Assembly: GCA_963691705.1 (NCBI GenBank) | Contig: OY829538.1 | Coordinates: 46,527,151-46,591,150 of the forward strand | DNA length: 64,000 nucleotides | Origin: Viola odorata | Taxonomy: Eukaryota; Streptophyta; Magnoliopsida; Malpighiales; Violaceae | Direction of reading: 5' to 3' | In this document: piece after piece, positions 44,971 to 55,476 of the stretch | Numbering within the stretch: the stretch's first letter is position 1 | How the letters are laid out: every line of letters begins with the position of its first letter | Translations under genes and position numbers: made by a program | Notes under the pieces: generated by a model | What the model was told of the DNA's origin: nothing | Seen by the model: only the letters and a program-made list of their open reading frames with translations | Databases searched by the model: none

Positions 44971-47537
44971 TGTTGCTACTCGAATTTTGACCACGAGCAT
45001 TTAAATTGTTTAAATTTATTTTGCTTTATCGGTTCTTTTTATCGTTATTTGTTCGAGTCATTTTACCATCGATTTCATAATTTTTTACCTGATTATTTGT
45101 TTAATTGTTAGTGTTTTTATTTTATTTAGTTCGTACGGAATGTGTCATTTCCACTCCCATTTCTTTACTCCCACGCACGGTCAAGCCACTTCCTCGTGTC
45201 TCCACTCTCATTTGATTCCCACGTCCGACCAAGCCCGCTCCTACCCATCACCTGATTTTACAATCAATCAACCCATGCTACCTCCCTAATTAAAATGAGT
45301 AATTGCCCCATTCGAACAGGAGGCTGAAAAAAAATCGATCCCTCTCCCTCTTCCGAAAACCAACTACTCTCGTCCCCCTCTCCCGAAATCAATCCCTCTC
45401 CAAATCAGTTAACCAATCCAACCAAATCAATTACCCAAAATCAGTCAACCCTCGCCGTACACATCCTCCGCCACCACTGTTCCGTCCGCCACACCGCTGC
45501 CCAGTCAAACCAACCCAAACCACCACTCAGTCAAACCTGCACAAAACCAAACCCAACCGCCGTTGCCATTACCCATCATCAAACCTCCAAACTAAATTAA
45601 ACCAATACATCTAAACCGCACATAAACCAAAATCAAACATCACCTTTCATTCTCTCTCGCAATCCCGATTTATCACCACTGCTCCAGCCACCCCCTGCTC
45701 CGGCCACCAGGTTCCAGCCCCGCAGCCGTCTGATTCGTCTTCGCCGCCGCTGCTCCGCTACTTCCGCTTCCTTTCCCGGACCAGCAGCACCTCTGTAATT
45801 GTTTGTTTCTTTTCTCTCGTTTGTTTGTTGTTCTTGCTTGCTTTGCTGTTGTGCTTGTGCTTGTTTTGCAGGGGTTTCGGTTTGAGGAGAAGGAATGGGT
45901 TAGCCGCCGGCGGCTGAAGCAAAGAAAAAGGAATGAAGTTGGAGCCGCCGCCGGCAGCAGAGAAGAGAAAGAGTGTGTGGGTTAGGTTTTTGTGTGTGTT
46001 GGTTCTTATGGTTTGTTTGTGGGCTTGGGCCGGCTGGGAAGAAAGAAAGGAAGAGAGGATGGGCTGATGTGTGTTAGGTTGGCCCGTTAGAAGGCTTTAT
46101 TTGTTTTGTTCGTAGTGTACTTGTATGCATGCTTGTAATATTTATTTTATCTGTTTGCATATTTATTTATTGCTACTAACCAATCTGTGATGCAGGTATC
46201 CGCTCGAGGAGATTTTTATTAGCTATTCTATTTGTTATATGATTGAATGCATGATTATTTAGAATTGCTAGATTTAAAATCAACTTGATTGCATGAGAAT
46301 AATTGGATTAACTCCCTTTAATATTAATCTTTGATCGACCCATGTTTGAACGAATTAGGTAGAAATACTCAACATTTTATTTTCTGTAAATGCATGAAAT
46401 TTGAATAGGATTAGTATTAAACATCACGCTTTAATTTAATTGCATGATTATTAATCATTAATTCTTAAAATCTTTTAATCCATAAAAATCAAAATGAATA
46501 AAATCAATCCAAGAAAACTAAACGAAGTAGTAATCAAACATAAGATTTAAATCTGTTCCCATAACTTAAGCTCTTCTAAATCTTTAGGATAGTAAATCAC
46601 CAAAGAAAACAATCATTTGAAAGTGGAAAGATAGTAAAATGGGTCGTAAGCCCAACTCTTAGAAAATACTTCCATATTTAATCCCTTTGTAGAGATCCCC
46701 TCTTAATGTGTTTTAAACCTTTAATGTTGAATGATCATTTAAACTATGCTTGTTTCGTGTGCGGCTTCGTCCCCACGTGTTTTCATATTATGCTTGTTTC
46801 GTGTACGGCTCCGTCCCCACGATTGTCTTTTAATTTATGCTATCTTGATGAATGTGTTATGTGCGCGGCTTCGACCCCACTTCCCGTTTTTTTCTCTTTT
46901 CAACGTGTTTTTCGCATTCACTCAAAATGGTACTTTGCTAGTCTATGCATGCTAGAATCACATAGTAAATAGGACTAACCACGTGCATCGGCCCAATGAT
47001 GATAGTGATCCATCGTTGTTCACTAGGATCGTCGCTTTGGTAAAGATTAATAAAACGGTAGTAATCTCACCAATTTTGCATGTAATCGGACTAATTTTGA
47101 ATTCGGCTAAATTAAACCGGAATAGGTATGCAACCAACCTTTTTATCTTTTAGAAGATTAAAATGTTTATTTTCTTTTAACAACTCGGTAATTAATTAGG
47201 ATAAAATCAATCAAACCGACTTACAAACTAAAGCGATGATACCCCCCCTGAGGGCCAAATTACTTGTTTTCAACATGATTTTTAAACACCTCTTTTTTTA
47301 GAACCGGTAACCTTTTTAAGGATGAGGCTCGGGTGCCTAACACCTTCCCGAGTCCATAATACGACCCCGAACCATCGTTCTCGGGTTTAGACCCTTTTCT
47401 TTTTGTGCCTTAGTTTTATTTTATTTTCTTCCTTTTTACGGACTTTTTAGGTTTCCCTAAACCTTAGAAATAGGGTGGCGACTTCATTGTTATGTGAATT
47501 TCATTGCGTCCCGAATTTCGCTCGCGACTGTGCGACA
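44971..47537 (+). repeat. Ogre-like 3' LTR (2567 bp)
   Basis: Identical in length to 31107-33673. The substitutions I see include 46643 (t for c), 46805 (a for g), 47327 (g for a), 47362 (c for t) and 47529 (t for g). Confidence 0.93.
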
Positions 47538-48217
47538 GACACACTCTTTCAAGGGTCTGAACCGAGCAAATTCCCGAATACGGAAAGGCCCTTCTATTTC
47601 TAACAGGGCGGTAACATGGGACACGTCAATGCTAGATAGCACTTCTGGTTTTTTCCAATCGGCGCTGGAAATCTCTCGGTTAAAACCCCCACGCCACCAG
47701 CGGGACGACAGGTGAAGGGTGAAGAAGCCATTTTTCCAGTTGCCCACGTTGTCCTCAAAACCTTGAAAGTTCCGCCAGAAAAATTGCACAATGGCGTCAT
47801 TCCATCTTGGGGTGATATCCACCAGGCAATCGCGACAGCTCAAGCTGAAAAATATGCGGAACAGATCGAGGGAGGGAGTGAAAATATGCTTCATCTCGCA
47901 TGAACGAAGGAAGGCATAAATCCCGCACCAGGAGGACGGGGTTATTTGAATGGGATTGAGATCGTAGTGATTTAGCAGCTTCATCAGAGAAGTATGGAGG
48001 GGGAGATGAAATCCGTAGACGAACATCTTGAAATAAACCACCCGGAATGTTCCCCACATGGCATCATGAAGCCGAATATCCTTCGTAGGGATATGAGGGC
48101 AGCAGTCCAAGGGGAAGGTGAACTCAAAACTTCATTACAATCAAAAATACTACGAGCTCTTCTAGCCTCGAGATCTATGGGATTTTCGGCACTCGTAGAG
48201 GCTTTAATATGAGACAT
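47538..48217 (-). pseudogene. Antisense gene A of element 1, 5' part (Transposase_28-like domain)
   Basis: ATG 48217 gives MSHIKASTSAENPIDLEARRARSIFDCNEV. A lesion near 48115 (a deletion relative to gene A of element 2 plus a frameshift) leads to the frame with AMWGTFRVVYFKMFVYGFHLP, NPIQITPSSWCGIYAFL, CEMKHIFTPSL, VDITPRWNDAIVQFFW, WWRGGFNREI and LKECV. The codon after ECV meets the Ogre-like 3' LTR at 47537. In element 2 the intron begins a few bases later, so the insertion lies close to the exon end. The domain half and the coiled-coil half (28161-29246) are now 18 kb apart. Confidence 0.72.
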
Positions 48218-48685
48218 AAGGGATCGAAAAAATAAAACTACGACGAGAGAAGAACAGAATACCTGGAATAAAAAGCCAGTAAACGGGCTGTCGGCGCCGG
48301 TGAGCAGTCGTAGAAACTTCTCTTGAGCAGGGAGAAGCACAGGAGAAAAAGAAAGTGTGAAAAATTTCGAAATATTGACAAAAGTAATAAAAGAGAATGA
48401 CGGTTCCCTTATAAAGGTCAAACTTGAAGAAGAAGACAACCTGTAAAAGTGAAACACGTGTGGAGCAGAAAGCGACGCGTGGATAGTCAATTATGTCTGT
48501 GAGAGAAGACAGTTATTGACTAAAGACCGAAAGACGGTCGCGCCCAGCGACAGGCATCCCTCCACGGTAACCCTTGATGTTTAAAGAAATGGCGCGAGAA
48601 GGCGATAGGAGAACAAAAGGAAAATGAAGCGTTATCTTATTTTTAAAAGCCATACGGCATCTACAAAGAGGCGAGACAAGCTAAA
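48218..48685 (-). promoter_or_regulatory. Promoter of antisense gene A (element 1) and spacer
   Basis: Read on the minus strand: G-box cacgtg (48455-48460), then cctttataaggg (TATA, 48407-48418), then a T/C-rich leader to ATG 48217. Element 2 has the G-box but a weaker TATA at the same place. No other gene is seen. Confidence 0.58.
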
Positions 48686-49108
48686 CTAATCGCCATCAGA
48701 CCAAGAGATACCATAACAGTAAACTACATCATCATCCGAAAAGGATAGCTCCCTGCTAACGGGAGGAAAAGGCTCATCAACCCTCTTTCCTACGTGTATC
48801 ATCGATCGGATGGACTCCTCCTTGGCGACTGGCTTCATTGCTCCAACCCCTGAGTAGGCAGAGAGGGCCATTTTTGGCGAGTCACGAGGAAGAAGAGATG
48901 ATTCATTCCCCTTTTGAACAGAAAGGGTCGGGGAATTAAAAGGCGGTTCAGACACCTTTGAGACATTTTTCTTCAACCTCTTGCGACCCCGCCGGCTGGC
49001 AAACGGCCTCCATGGAGGCGACGGAGGAAGATTGTCTGAATCAGGCGAAGTCGGAGGAGTTGGCGGAGAATCCCGCGCAGCAGTATCTAAAAAATGAGAA
49101 TCAGCCAT
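48686..49108 (-). CDS. Antisense gene beta of element 1, unknown Ser/Pro-rich protein (140 aa)
   Basis: ATG 49108 starts MADSHFLDTAARDSPPTPPTSPDSD, followed by PPSPPWRP, a basic RRGRKRLKK segment and an acidic tail ending YCYGISWSDGD. It shares the N-terminal block, the basic segment and the tail with gene beta of element 2 while the middle differs. That pattern suggests constraint on both ends. No family is recognised. The frame is open. Confidence 0.62.
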   Translation of the reverse strand: MADSHFLDTAARDSPPTPPTSPDSDNLPPSPPWRPFASRRGRKRLKKNVSKVSEPPFNSPTLSVQKGNESSLLPRDSPKMALSAYSGVGAMKPVAKEESIRSMIHVGKRVDEPFPPVSRELSFSDDDVVYCYGISWSDGD

Positions 49109-49570
49109 GAGATCACAGGCAACTTGTCAAGGGGAAAAGCAAAAAGATGAACGGAAATGGGAAAAAGAATCCTATTAAATAGCCAAAAGAGGGAAAGCTT
49201 TTCAATCACCCAACATGACTCTTGAGAACTGACACGTGTACAACCTGGAGTGCAAATCTAAATTTGCAGTCACGCCTGTTGAAATCTCCCATAGATCGAG
49301 GAAAACTGAAAATTAGCCCAATCAGTTGGCAAGGGAGCGGCGGCGCAGAATTAATGCAGAACGGTTAGCGAGGAAACCGTCCAATAACTGACTCATTTTC
49401 AGTTGGGCTAAGGATGCCTCCAATCGAAAAAAGACAAAGGGCGCATTGAAAAAGAAGAACAGTTACAAGCGGCATAATAAAAACAGTTTATTTATTATGG
49501 CCTAATGGCCAAGAGGTACAGCTGTGTACATAGAGAAAGAGAAGAAAAGGCTCAAAGGGAGCCACAGCCG
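49109..49570 (-). promoter_or_regulatory. Promoter of antisense gene beta (element 1) and spacer
   Basis: On the minus strand: the repeated motif agcccaactgaaaatgag (49392-49409), G-box cacgtg (49233-49238), then ggctatttaatagg (49171-49184) about 65 bases before the ATG at 49108. Confidence 0.52.
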
Positions 49571-49948
49571 TCAGGCGTCAGAACCTGCATCCTCGGGTAT
49601 ATCGGGAATGTCTCTCAGGGAGTCCATGACCAGAGTTAGGTCAGCAGAGGTGATCCTCATTCCCTTCAAGCAGCACCCCAGCATGTCATTGCGTTGCTGC
49701 AGCATGGCGATCACCACTTGAATCCGAGCGATGGAGGTGGCCAACTTCGATACGCTCTCTAGAGGACTGAAATCCTCCAGAGACGTAGCTCCCAGCCTGG
49801 AATGGAGTGGGGTCAGCATCCCTTGCAACTCCAAGATATCCTCGGAGGTCTTGATCAGCATGTTTTCCAGGAACCCGACGTCTCCATCATTGAGGTTCTT
49901 GAGAGTATGACCCTTGGACAGGAGAAATTTTTTGGTCAAATGATCCAT
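49571..49948 (-). CDS. Antisense gene alpha of element 1, unknown small protein (125 aa)
   Basis: ATG 49948 starts MDHLTKKFLLSKGHTLKNL, and the frame is open to the TGA at 49571. It shares GFLE, KTSED, LELQG, LEDFSPLE, CCLKGMR and SLRDIP with the element 2 copy. The promoter has gagcctataaatctg (TATA 50004-50010). I cannot assign a family. Confidence 0.65.
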   Translation of the reverse strand: MDHLTKKFLLSKGHTLKNLNDGDVGFLENMLIKTSEDILELQGMLTPLHSRLGATSLEDFSPLESVSKLATSIARIQVVIAMLQQRNDMLGCCLKGMRITSADLTLVMDSLRDIPDIPEDAGSDA

Positions 49949-50853
49949 GATGCAGATTGTGAAAGGAAAAGATGAAATGAACTTGAGTGGAGAAAGCTCT
50001 CAGATTTATAGGCTCCGAGAAAATGGGCCTTTTTGAGAGAGGAAGTTCTCAAAAGACGAGCCACCCCATTACCCTCTAAGACCGATGGACCTGCTACGGA
50101 AACAAGGATCGTCGTCAGCATACTACTAAGGATGTCGGTACTCGAAAGGAGCACGAGATCGAAGTCCTGGAAAATGTGAAGGAGCGATATATCGCAGGTA
50201 GTCATGGCATAAAGCCACGCAATTGTAGGTATCCACAGTGTAAGGCCGCGTCGATGTCGTAGGTAGCTCCTAGCAGCGTAGAACCTCGCCGGTATCGCAG
50301 GTATCTGGTGGTATAAAGCCGCACAAATTGTAGGTAGCCAATGGCATAAAACCGCGTCAATATCACTGACTCCATGAGCGGAGAGGAAAGAAAGGACCCG
50401 CGTGTCCTCGAAAACCCCTTGAGGACCTAGTTGCTGCCCTCGGCGACATCAATAGTGATCCGTCAGCATCGACAACTTCCCCACAACACGGACGAGTCTA
50501 TAAACTTCTGAACACTGCCAATGACCCAGGCAGGTTAAAACCGCTAGGCGAAAGGGACACCCTAGCGGAGCCGGACGAGTTAGCGGCGTCTCTCGCTGAT
50601 TCCTTGACGCCCCCTAGAGATGGGACTTGGGACAAGTACGAAGACTGGAATCCGCTGGCTCGGAAGAAAGCCCCAGACCTATGTGCTGCCTATCGGTTTA
50701 ATCAATCTTTGTCGTATCAAAACAGACAAAGAAACTCGAAGATCCCGCAGGCATATCGCCATAAGAGGAAAATAACCCTCACCTAAGATACCAGACATGG
50801 ACAGGGAATGACAGCCCTTGGTAAACACCCGGACTCGTTTTCAGTTGGGCTTA
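49949..50853 (-). other. Region between antisense gene alpha and 3' LTR, element 1
   Basis: No gene is seen beyond the alpha promoter. A degenerate repeat built on gtaggta and ggcataaagccgc words lies at about 50190-50370. The border motif agcccaactgaaaa (minus strand) lies against the LTR at 50839-50852. Confidence 0.5.
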
Positions 50854-51471
50854 TGATAACAATTAAGACAATCCCAAGGACATTGCAGTAATTATGGTCC
50901 TTGCCGAAGGCGGAATCCTGTAAGCCTTATCAGACATCTAAGCTATCGCCACTGGATTATGAGGTGTTCTCGGGGATGGTCGACATCAGCGGGGGGGGAG
51001 GTCTCACGCGTCTCTAGGCGCACGGCATCATCCCATCCCGGGGGGTCCGCGGAGTTATCGTCCCCGATATCACCATGGGTATCGCCCCCGACACCCTCAT
51101 CAGAGTTATCACCCCTGACATCACCACAGGTATCGCCCCCGGCACCCTCCTCAGAGGTATAGCCCATGACGTCACCCCCAGGTATCGCTTGTGACGTCGT
51201 CCTAAATGCTATCTTTCCAGATACCCCCTCTTTACTCAGGTATCGCCCCCCGTTGCCTATAAATACCTCCTTGATTTTAAAACAAAGGTAAGAAAAACAT
51301 TACCAACTAGAACCTCTGCTATTTTTGAACCGCTTACTGACTTAAGCATCGGAGTGTCTACGCCGAAGCCCCCCCCCCTCCGGCGCTTTGCAGGTGGATC
51401 CGACGTCAACTACAACAACTCCAACCAACAGTAGTCATCATCCTGATCATCTCGGAGGTCGAATCTTATCA
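50854..51471 (+). repeat. Element 1 3' LTR (618 bp)
   Basis: It matches 1278-1848. The main difference is a second 51-bp unit (tatcgcccccg.acaccctc, 51080-51130 and 51131-51182) that is single in the 5' LTR. TATA box tataaata at 51258-51265. Confidence 0.93.
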
Positions 51472-51476
51472 GAGTC
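51472..51476. other. Target-site duplication of element 1, right copy (gagtc)
   Basis: Same five bases as 1273-1277. Confidence 0.92.
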
Positions 51477-52502
51477 ACAAACTTATTAGAATGTTTATTT
51501 GTGTGCTGTAATATTTTTAAGTGTTTGTGCACTTTCACCTTAAGTAGAAACCATTTTATGTTCATCTGTTATTGGATTGTTTAACACTGCACCTTCACCT
51601 TGAGTATGACATGGTGTTTGTGCAGCTTGAGTACTTTTATGTTCTTGTGTGATGTAATATTTATAACTGTTTGTGGATTTTGAGTAATGCAGCTTAAAAT
51701 TATGAGAATTGGATGCTTACAAACTGATTGATACCATATCCTAACAGAAACAACCAAAATGTGTTGTTTTGCCATTATATGGTTTATAAAGTGGATTATG
51801 TTATGCACACAATTTTTTGGTGAAAAGTAGGAATGACAATGGATGGAGTGCCAAGAAGGAATAACAAAACCATGTCCATGTAATATTTGTTTACCTATTT
51901 TTTTTTATTTACTTAGAATAGAACCTACACTTCCATTTTCTCAAGCCACTGGCTCAAACTCATGATTTGGAGACATGCCCCAAATAAGTTTAGTATAAGG
52001 AATAAGTTTCTAAAATAATAAAACTTATTCCTTATACTAGTAGTAATAATGAAAATGCATGATTGAGGGGACCATTTCTGAAGGAAATTGTTTCAATGCT
52101 CGTGGTTATACAGGGCAACAAATGGAGACAAACAAACAAAACAAATAGGAGATACAATGTTAGTACTAATAATTATGGTGCATGATTGTGGGGACAATTT
52201 TTGAAGGAAACATGGCAATGCTCGTGGATATACAGGGACAGAAATAGTGATAGCCATATCAGAATAAGTAGGAGATCAAGTAACCAGTATGTGTAGGAAG
52301 GAAAAAAATAGAAATAAAGAGGGAGCGGCAAACGCAAAGCAAGTGATCACGTAATTAGTTTGGTATTGTTTACTATCCTGTAGTTCCTACTCATCTTCAC
52401 TTCTTTTTAGTTCTATTTGTTTCCTCTGTTGGATTCAGGTATATGGGTTTGTTGGTGTTGTAGGAATTATTTTCGTAAAATAATTCCGGCGCTTTATTTA
52501 TA
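51477..52502 (+). other. Harbinger internal non-coding region
   Basis: No gene. Two copies of a roughly 70-bp segment, gcatgattg-gggga followed later by gctcgtgg-tatacaggg, occur at about 52057-52125 and 52172-52245. A splice acceptor (tataatgcag, ending 52508) overlaps the transposase start, so part may be 5' UTR intron. Confidence 0.5.
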
Positions 52503-53917
52503 ATGCAGGTAGAAATGACACAATATTATGATAATACTTCCACATATTATGTTGTCAATTCAAGTAATGATGGTTCTACTGATGATGATGATGATGACTT
52601 GGAAGAATTGTTGCAGCTTCAGAGGCTAGCGCAAGCTGAAAGCAGTCGTGTTGCAAGGACGCCTTATCGCACATCTATGCTTAGCGGTAGAGCTTATATC
52701 ATTGAGGTTTTAGTGGGAAATCCCACTGTATGTTATGAGAACTTTCGTATGCGACCACATGTTTTTATGAACTTATGCGATAGGCTCAAAACTATGGGTT
52801 TACTATGTGCGACCAGAGAAGTTAGTGTGGAAGAGGGTCTAGCAATGGGGTTATCTGTATTATGTCATAGAGCAACTTAGAGGGTTGTAGCAGGTCGATT
52901 TCAGCATTCTACTAGGACCGTGCACATATGGGTGAAGAATGTGATACGTAGTTTGGCTGCTTTAGCAACTCATTTGATCAAACATGTCAATAGAGGACCA
53001 GTTCAACTAGAAATTCTTGAGAATCCTAGATGGTATCCATATTTTCAGGTGCGCATCTCTGTTAGGAATTGAAGATACTTAAAAATTACTGAAGTTTAAA
53101 GCTAACTCTGATATATACTTCTTTTACTTCCTCTCAGAAATACATAGGCGCAATTGATGGTACTCATGTTGCAGTTTGGTCTCCTACTTCTAATCAAAAA
53201 ACTTTTCGGGGTAGAAAATCACTAGTTACGCAAAATATTATGGTCGTGTGTTCGCATGATTTGATGTTCACTTTTGTTTATTCTAGTTGGGAAGGCACAG
53301 CTAATGATTCACGTGTGTTTCTTGATGCGCTAACAAGGCAGGAAAATCAATTCCCTATGCCACCACCAGGTAAAACACAATTTATTGAATTTCATAACAA
53401 TATGCAATGTTTATATTGTTTGCCAGTTTGAGATTTGATCATATCATTTGCAGATTATTATTACGTTGTCGATGCTGGCTACCCAAATATTCTGGGTTTT
53501 TTAGCTCCTTATCGTGGTGAACGATATCATCGAAGTGATTTCCAAGGACGGGGGAGAATAACAAGAAAATATGAATTATTTAACTACAGACATTCATCTT
53601 TGCAAAATGTTATTGAAAGGGCCTTTGACATTCTCAAAGCTAGATTTCCTATATTAAAATCTATTCCGAATTACCCACTTCGACGTCAAAAAATGATACT
53701 TATAGTTTGTTGCGCACTTCATAATTTTATTCGGAGCGAAGATAGAGCTGATCGATTATTCACTGAATTTGGCGAGGACGGTGTGCAAAACACTGATGAA
53801 GACCGAGTTGATGAGATGCAAGAAGGTATACAAGTGAATATGTCACAACAACAACAGATGAATGTTGTTAGGGAAGACATTGCAAATGAATTGTGGGCTC
53901 ATCATAATAATCGTTAG
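52503..53917 (+). pseudogene. Harbinger DDE transposase, three exons, one in-frame stop
   Basis: Start is ATG 52503, or 52515 if the acceptor before it is used. Exon 1 (to 53048) has an acidic N-terminus and a helical region, with a TAG at 52878-52880 between HRAT and RVVAGRFQHS. Related transposases read through here. Introns at 53049-53137 and 53370-53453 are GT-AG and keep the frame. Exons 2 and 3 form the DDE_Tnp_4 catalytic domain: D in GAIDGTH, D in YVVDAGYPN, E in VIERAFDILK. The stop is the only visible lesion. It would excise and insert the element together with the Myb-like protein. Confidence 0.85.
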
Positions 53918-54358
53918 ATTACGAGGGAGCAACGAGTCAAGTGGAGTACGTTTGCTATGTAATTTTTTCATCAATTACTATATTAGTAGATTGCTTTTAT
54001 TTTCATGTAGGAATATGAATTACAATATTTAAATGCAATATTAGAAGATTGATGTTATATTTAATAAGTTTTTCCTTTTTAAAATGACTATTAAATTTTC
54101 AAATGATTTCTTCTTTTCATTACAAATATTTTCGGTTTTCCATAAAAAATGAAAACGCGCGAAGTAAACACGTTTTTCAGTTTTCAGATCAGAAAATTCT
54201 TACATTTAGTGCGAAGTAAACGCGTTCTCCAGTTTTTCTGATCAGGAAACAAGCGCGAAGTAAACACGTTTTCTAGTTTTCAGAATGAAAAGAAAATTCT
54301 CAAAATTTAAAAAAACAACAATTTTTTAAATTAAGAATTCTCCCAAGTAAACGAGCCC
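53918..54358 (+). repeat. Harbinger 3' end with subterminal repeats
   Basis: Three copies of (c)gcgaagtaaacacgtttt-like sequence at about 54158, 54211 and 54253 precede the end agtaaacgagccc (54346-54358). They are likely binding sites for the Myb-like protein or transposase. taa at 54359-54361 is the likely target copy. Confidence 0.7.
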
Positions 54359-54361
54359 TAA

Positions 54362-55476
54362 CTTCTCAAGAAGCTTTTCTTGGTTGCTGGTTGCCAAACA
54401 CTTTTGCTGTCTTTTTGGGTTTGAAACAGGGCTTTTTGGGATAGAACCTGAACCCCAAACACCCACTAAAAAACCCAACTAAAATTAATGAAATTGTGTA
54501 AGATTCAACCGCTTTTATTTTTTTTAATCGAAAGCATATTGCCTTATGTCATTGCCACACAAACAGTTCTTTTTATCCAATCAAAAAGAGCTTTGATTGA
54601 TGTTGAAATAACCAAAGATATCGAATCATGAGGTTTTATTCTATATTTAGTGTAAGGCTTTTAACGTCTACTTATAGATTATATTCTTAGGATTTTCTTG
54701 ATTGATTTTGCATAAACTTTTTTCACTTTCACCTAATCATTTTTCTTATAATTTTTATTCGATTTTTCCATAGGTGTAAAAAATACTCTCTCTGGTGCAC
54801 AATAAATGATTTTTTCCTACGGACTCTTACTGTTCATAATATTTGTCATTTTATCTTTTCTGAATCATATATTTTGTACAAATGATAATTTTTTTTTATG
54901 CATCAACTCAATTTAATGATGGTGTGGTAATTTGAGTGGAAATTAGGAGTAAAAATGAAACAATGTGGAATAAAATACGATCAAAAATTATTGTTTCACG
55001 AATTTTTACTATCTCAGAACGTCATTTATTTTTCCTCGGGGGGATATTATTTTATTTGTAGGCACTTCAACTTTTAAATTAAGTGAAATAATACTTTTAT
55101 AAGATAATAGTATGAACTAGTTGAATATTATATTGAAAGTATTGATAGTTTTTGAACCGAATAAAATGTACTCCTTCGATCCTAAAGTTTTTGAAAGTTT
55201 GATTTTGCTCGAGAAGTGCAATAACCCTACTAATTTATATTTTAATCTTCCAAAATTTTATGAACAATAACGAGTAAAAATAAGTAAATAACAGAAGTAC
55301 AAACCTTAAAATTGAATAAGAAATATTTTAGGACAAAAAATAATAAAGAAAATAAACGGAGGACGTATGACCTTTTTTCCACGCAGCCAATGCTCGGCTC
55401 GCTCAGATTCCCGCTCCTTAAGAGAATCAAGACCACCCTTACCAATAACCCTCAACAGCGGACAGCCCCACAAAAA
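54362..55476. other. Host spacer upstream of NDC1
   Basis: AT-rich, no gene. It should contain the NDC1 promoter but I cannot point to a clear core element. Ctccctc-like words near 54787 and 55171 may be remains of Stowaway MITEs; this is weak. Confidence 0.4.

Larger units (their letters stand above)
31107..47537 (+). mobile_element. Ogre-like Ty3/gypsy retrotransposon
   Basis: LTRs are 2567 bp each. The order is: LTR, primer site, ORF1 (DUF7745-like), gag-protease, a 156-bp intron, RT, RNase H, second RNase H, integrase, a 3' tandem-repeat region, polypurine tract, LTR. Long LTRs, an ORF1 before gag, the intron after protease, dual RNase H and this primer site are hallmarks of Ogre elements. 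The LTRs differ at about five positions, so it is the youngest insertion here. It lies in antisense gene A of element 1. No matching target duplication is found. Confidence 0.9.
1278..51471 (+). mobile_element. Element 1: Ty3/gypsy Tat-type LTR retrotransposon with antisense gene cassette
   Basis: LTRs begin TGATAAC and end TTATCA, with 5-bp duplications outside. In order on the plus strand: LTR, primer-binding site, gag with an Arg-Ser-rich segment, protease, reverse transcriptase, RNase H, a second RNase H and integrase. The second RNase H places it in the Tat group. The region between integrase and 3' LTR encodes four genes on the minus strand. The element is interrupted by a hAT-type MITE in the protease-RT junction, by element 2 inside RT, and by an Ogre-like element inside antisense gene A. 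Subtracting these leaves about 15.7 kb. Gag-pol carries several stops and frameshifts, so the copy is dead. The LTR pair differs by about a dozen substitutions plus indels. Confidence 0.93.
1..54358 (+). mobile_element. PIF/Harbinger DNA transposon, left end outside window, split by nested retrotransposons
   Basis: Two genes typical of plant PIF/Harbinger elements lie on the same strand: a Myb/SANT-like DNA-binding gene at left and a DDE transposase gene at right. They are separated by a retrotransposon nest whose outer borders carry the 5-bp duplication gagtc, so the two parts were once contiguous. The right end reads acgagccc (54351-54358) followed by taa, which fits the 3-bp TAA/TTA target of this superfamily. 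The matching left terminus (expected to read gggctcgt) is not in the window. Without the nest the element covers at least 4.1 kb. Both genes carry stops, so this copy is probably dead. The superfamily call is firm because gene content, end and target all agree. Confidence 0.88.

Noticed and set aside
54787..55364. Possible degenerate Stowaway elements
   Set aside because: Ctccctc-like words are present but convincing paired ends with TA targets are not.
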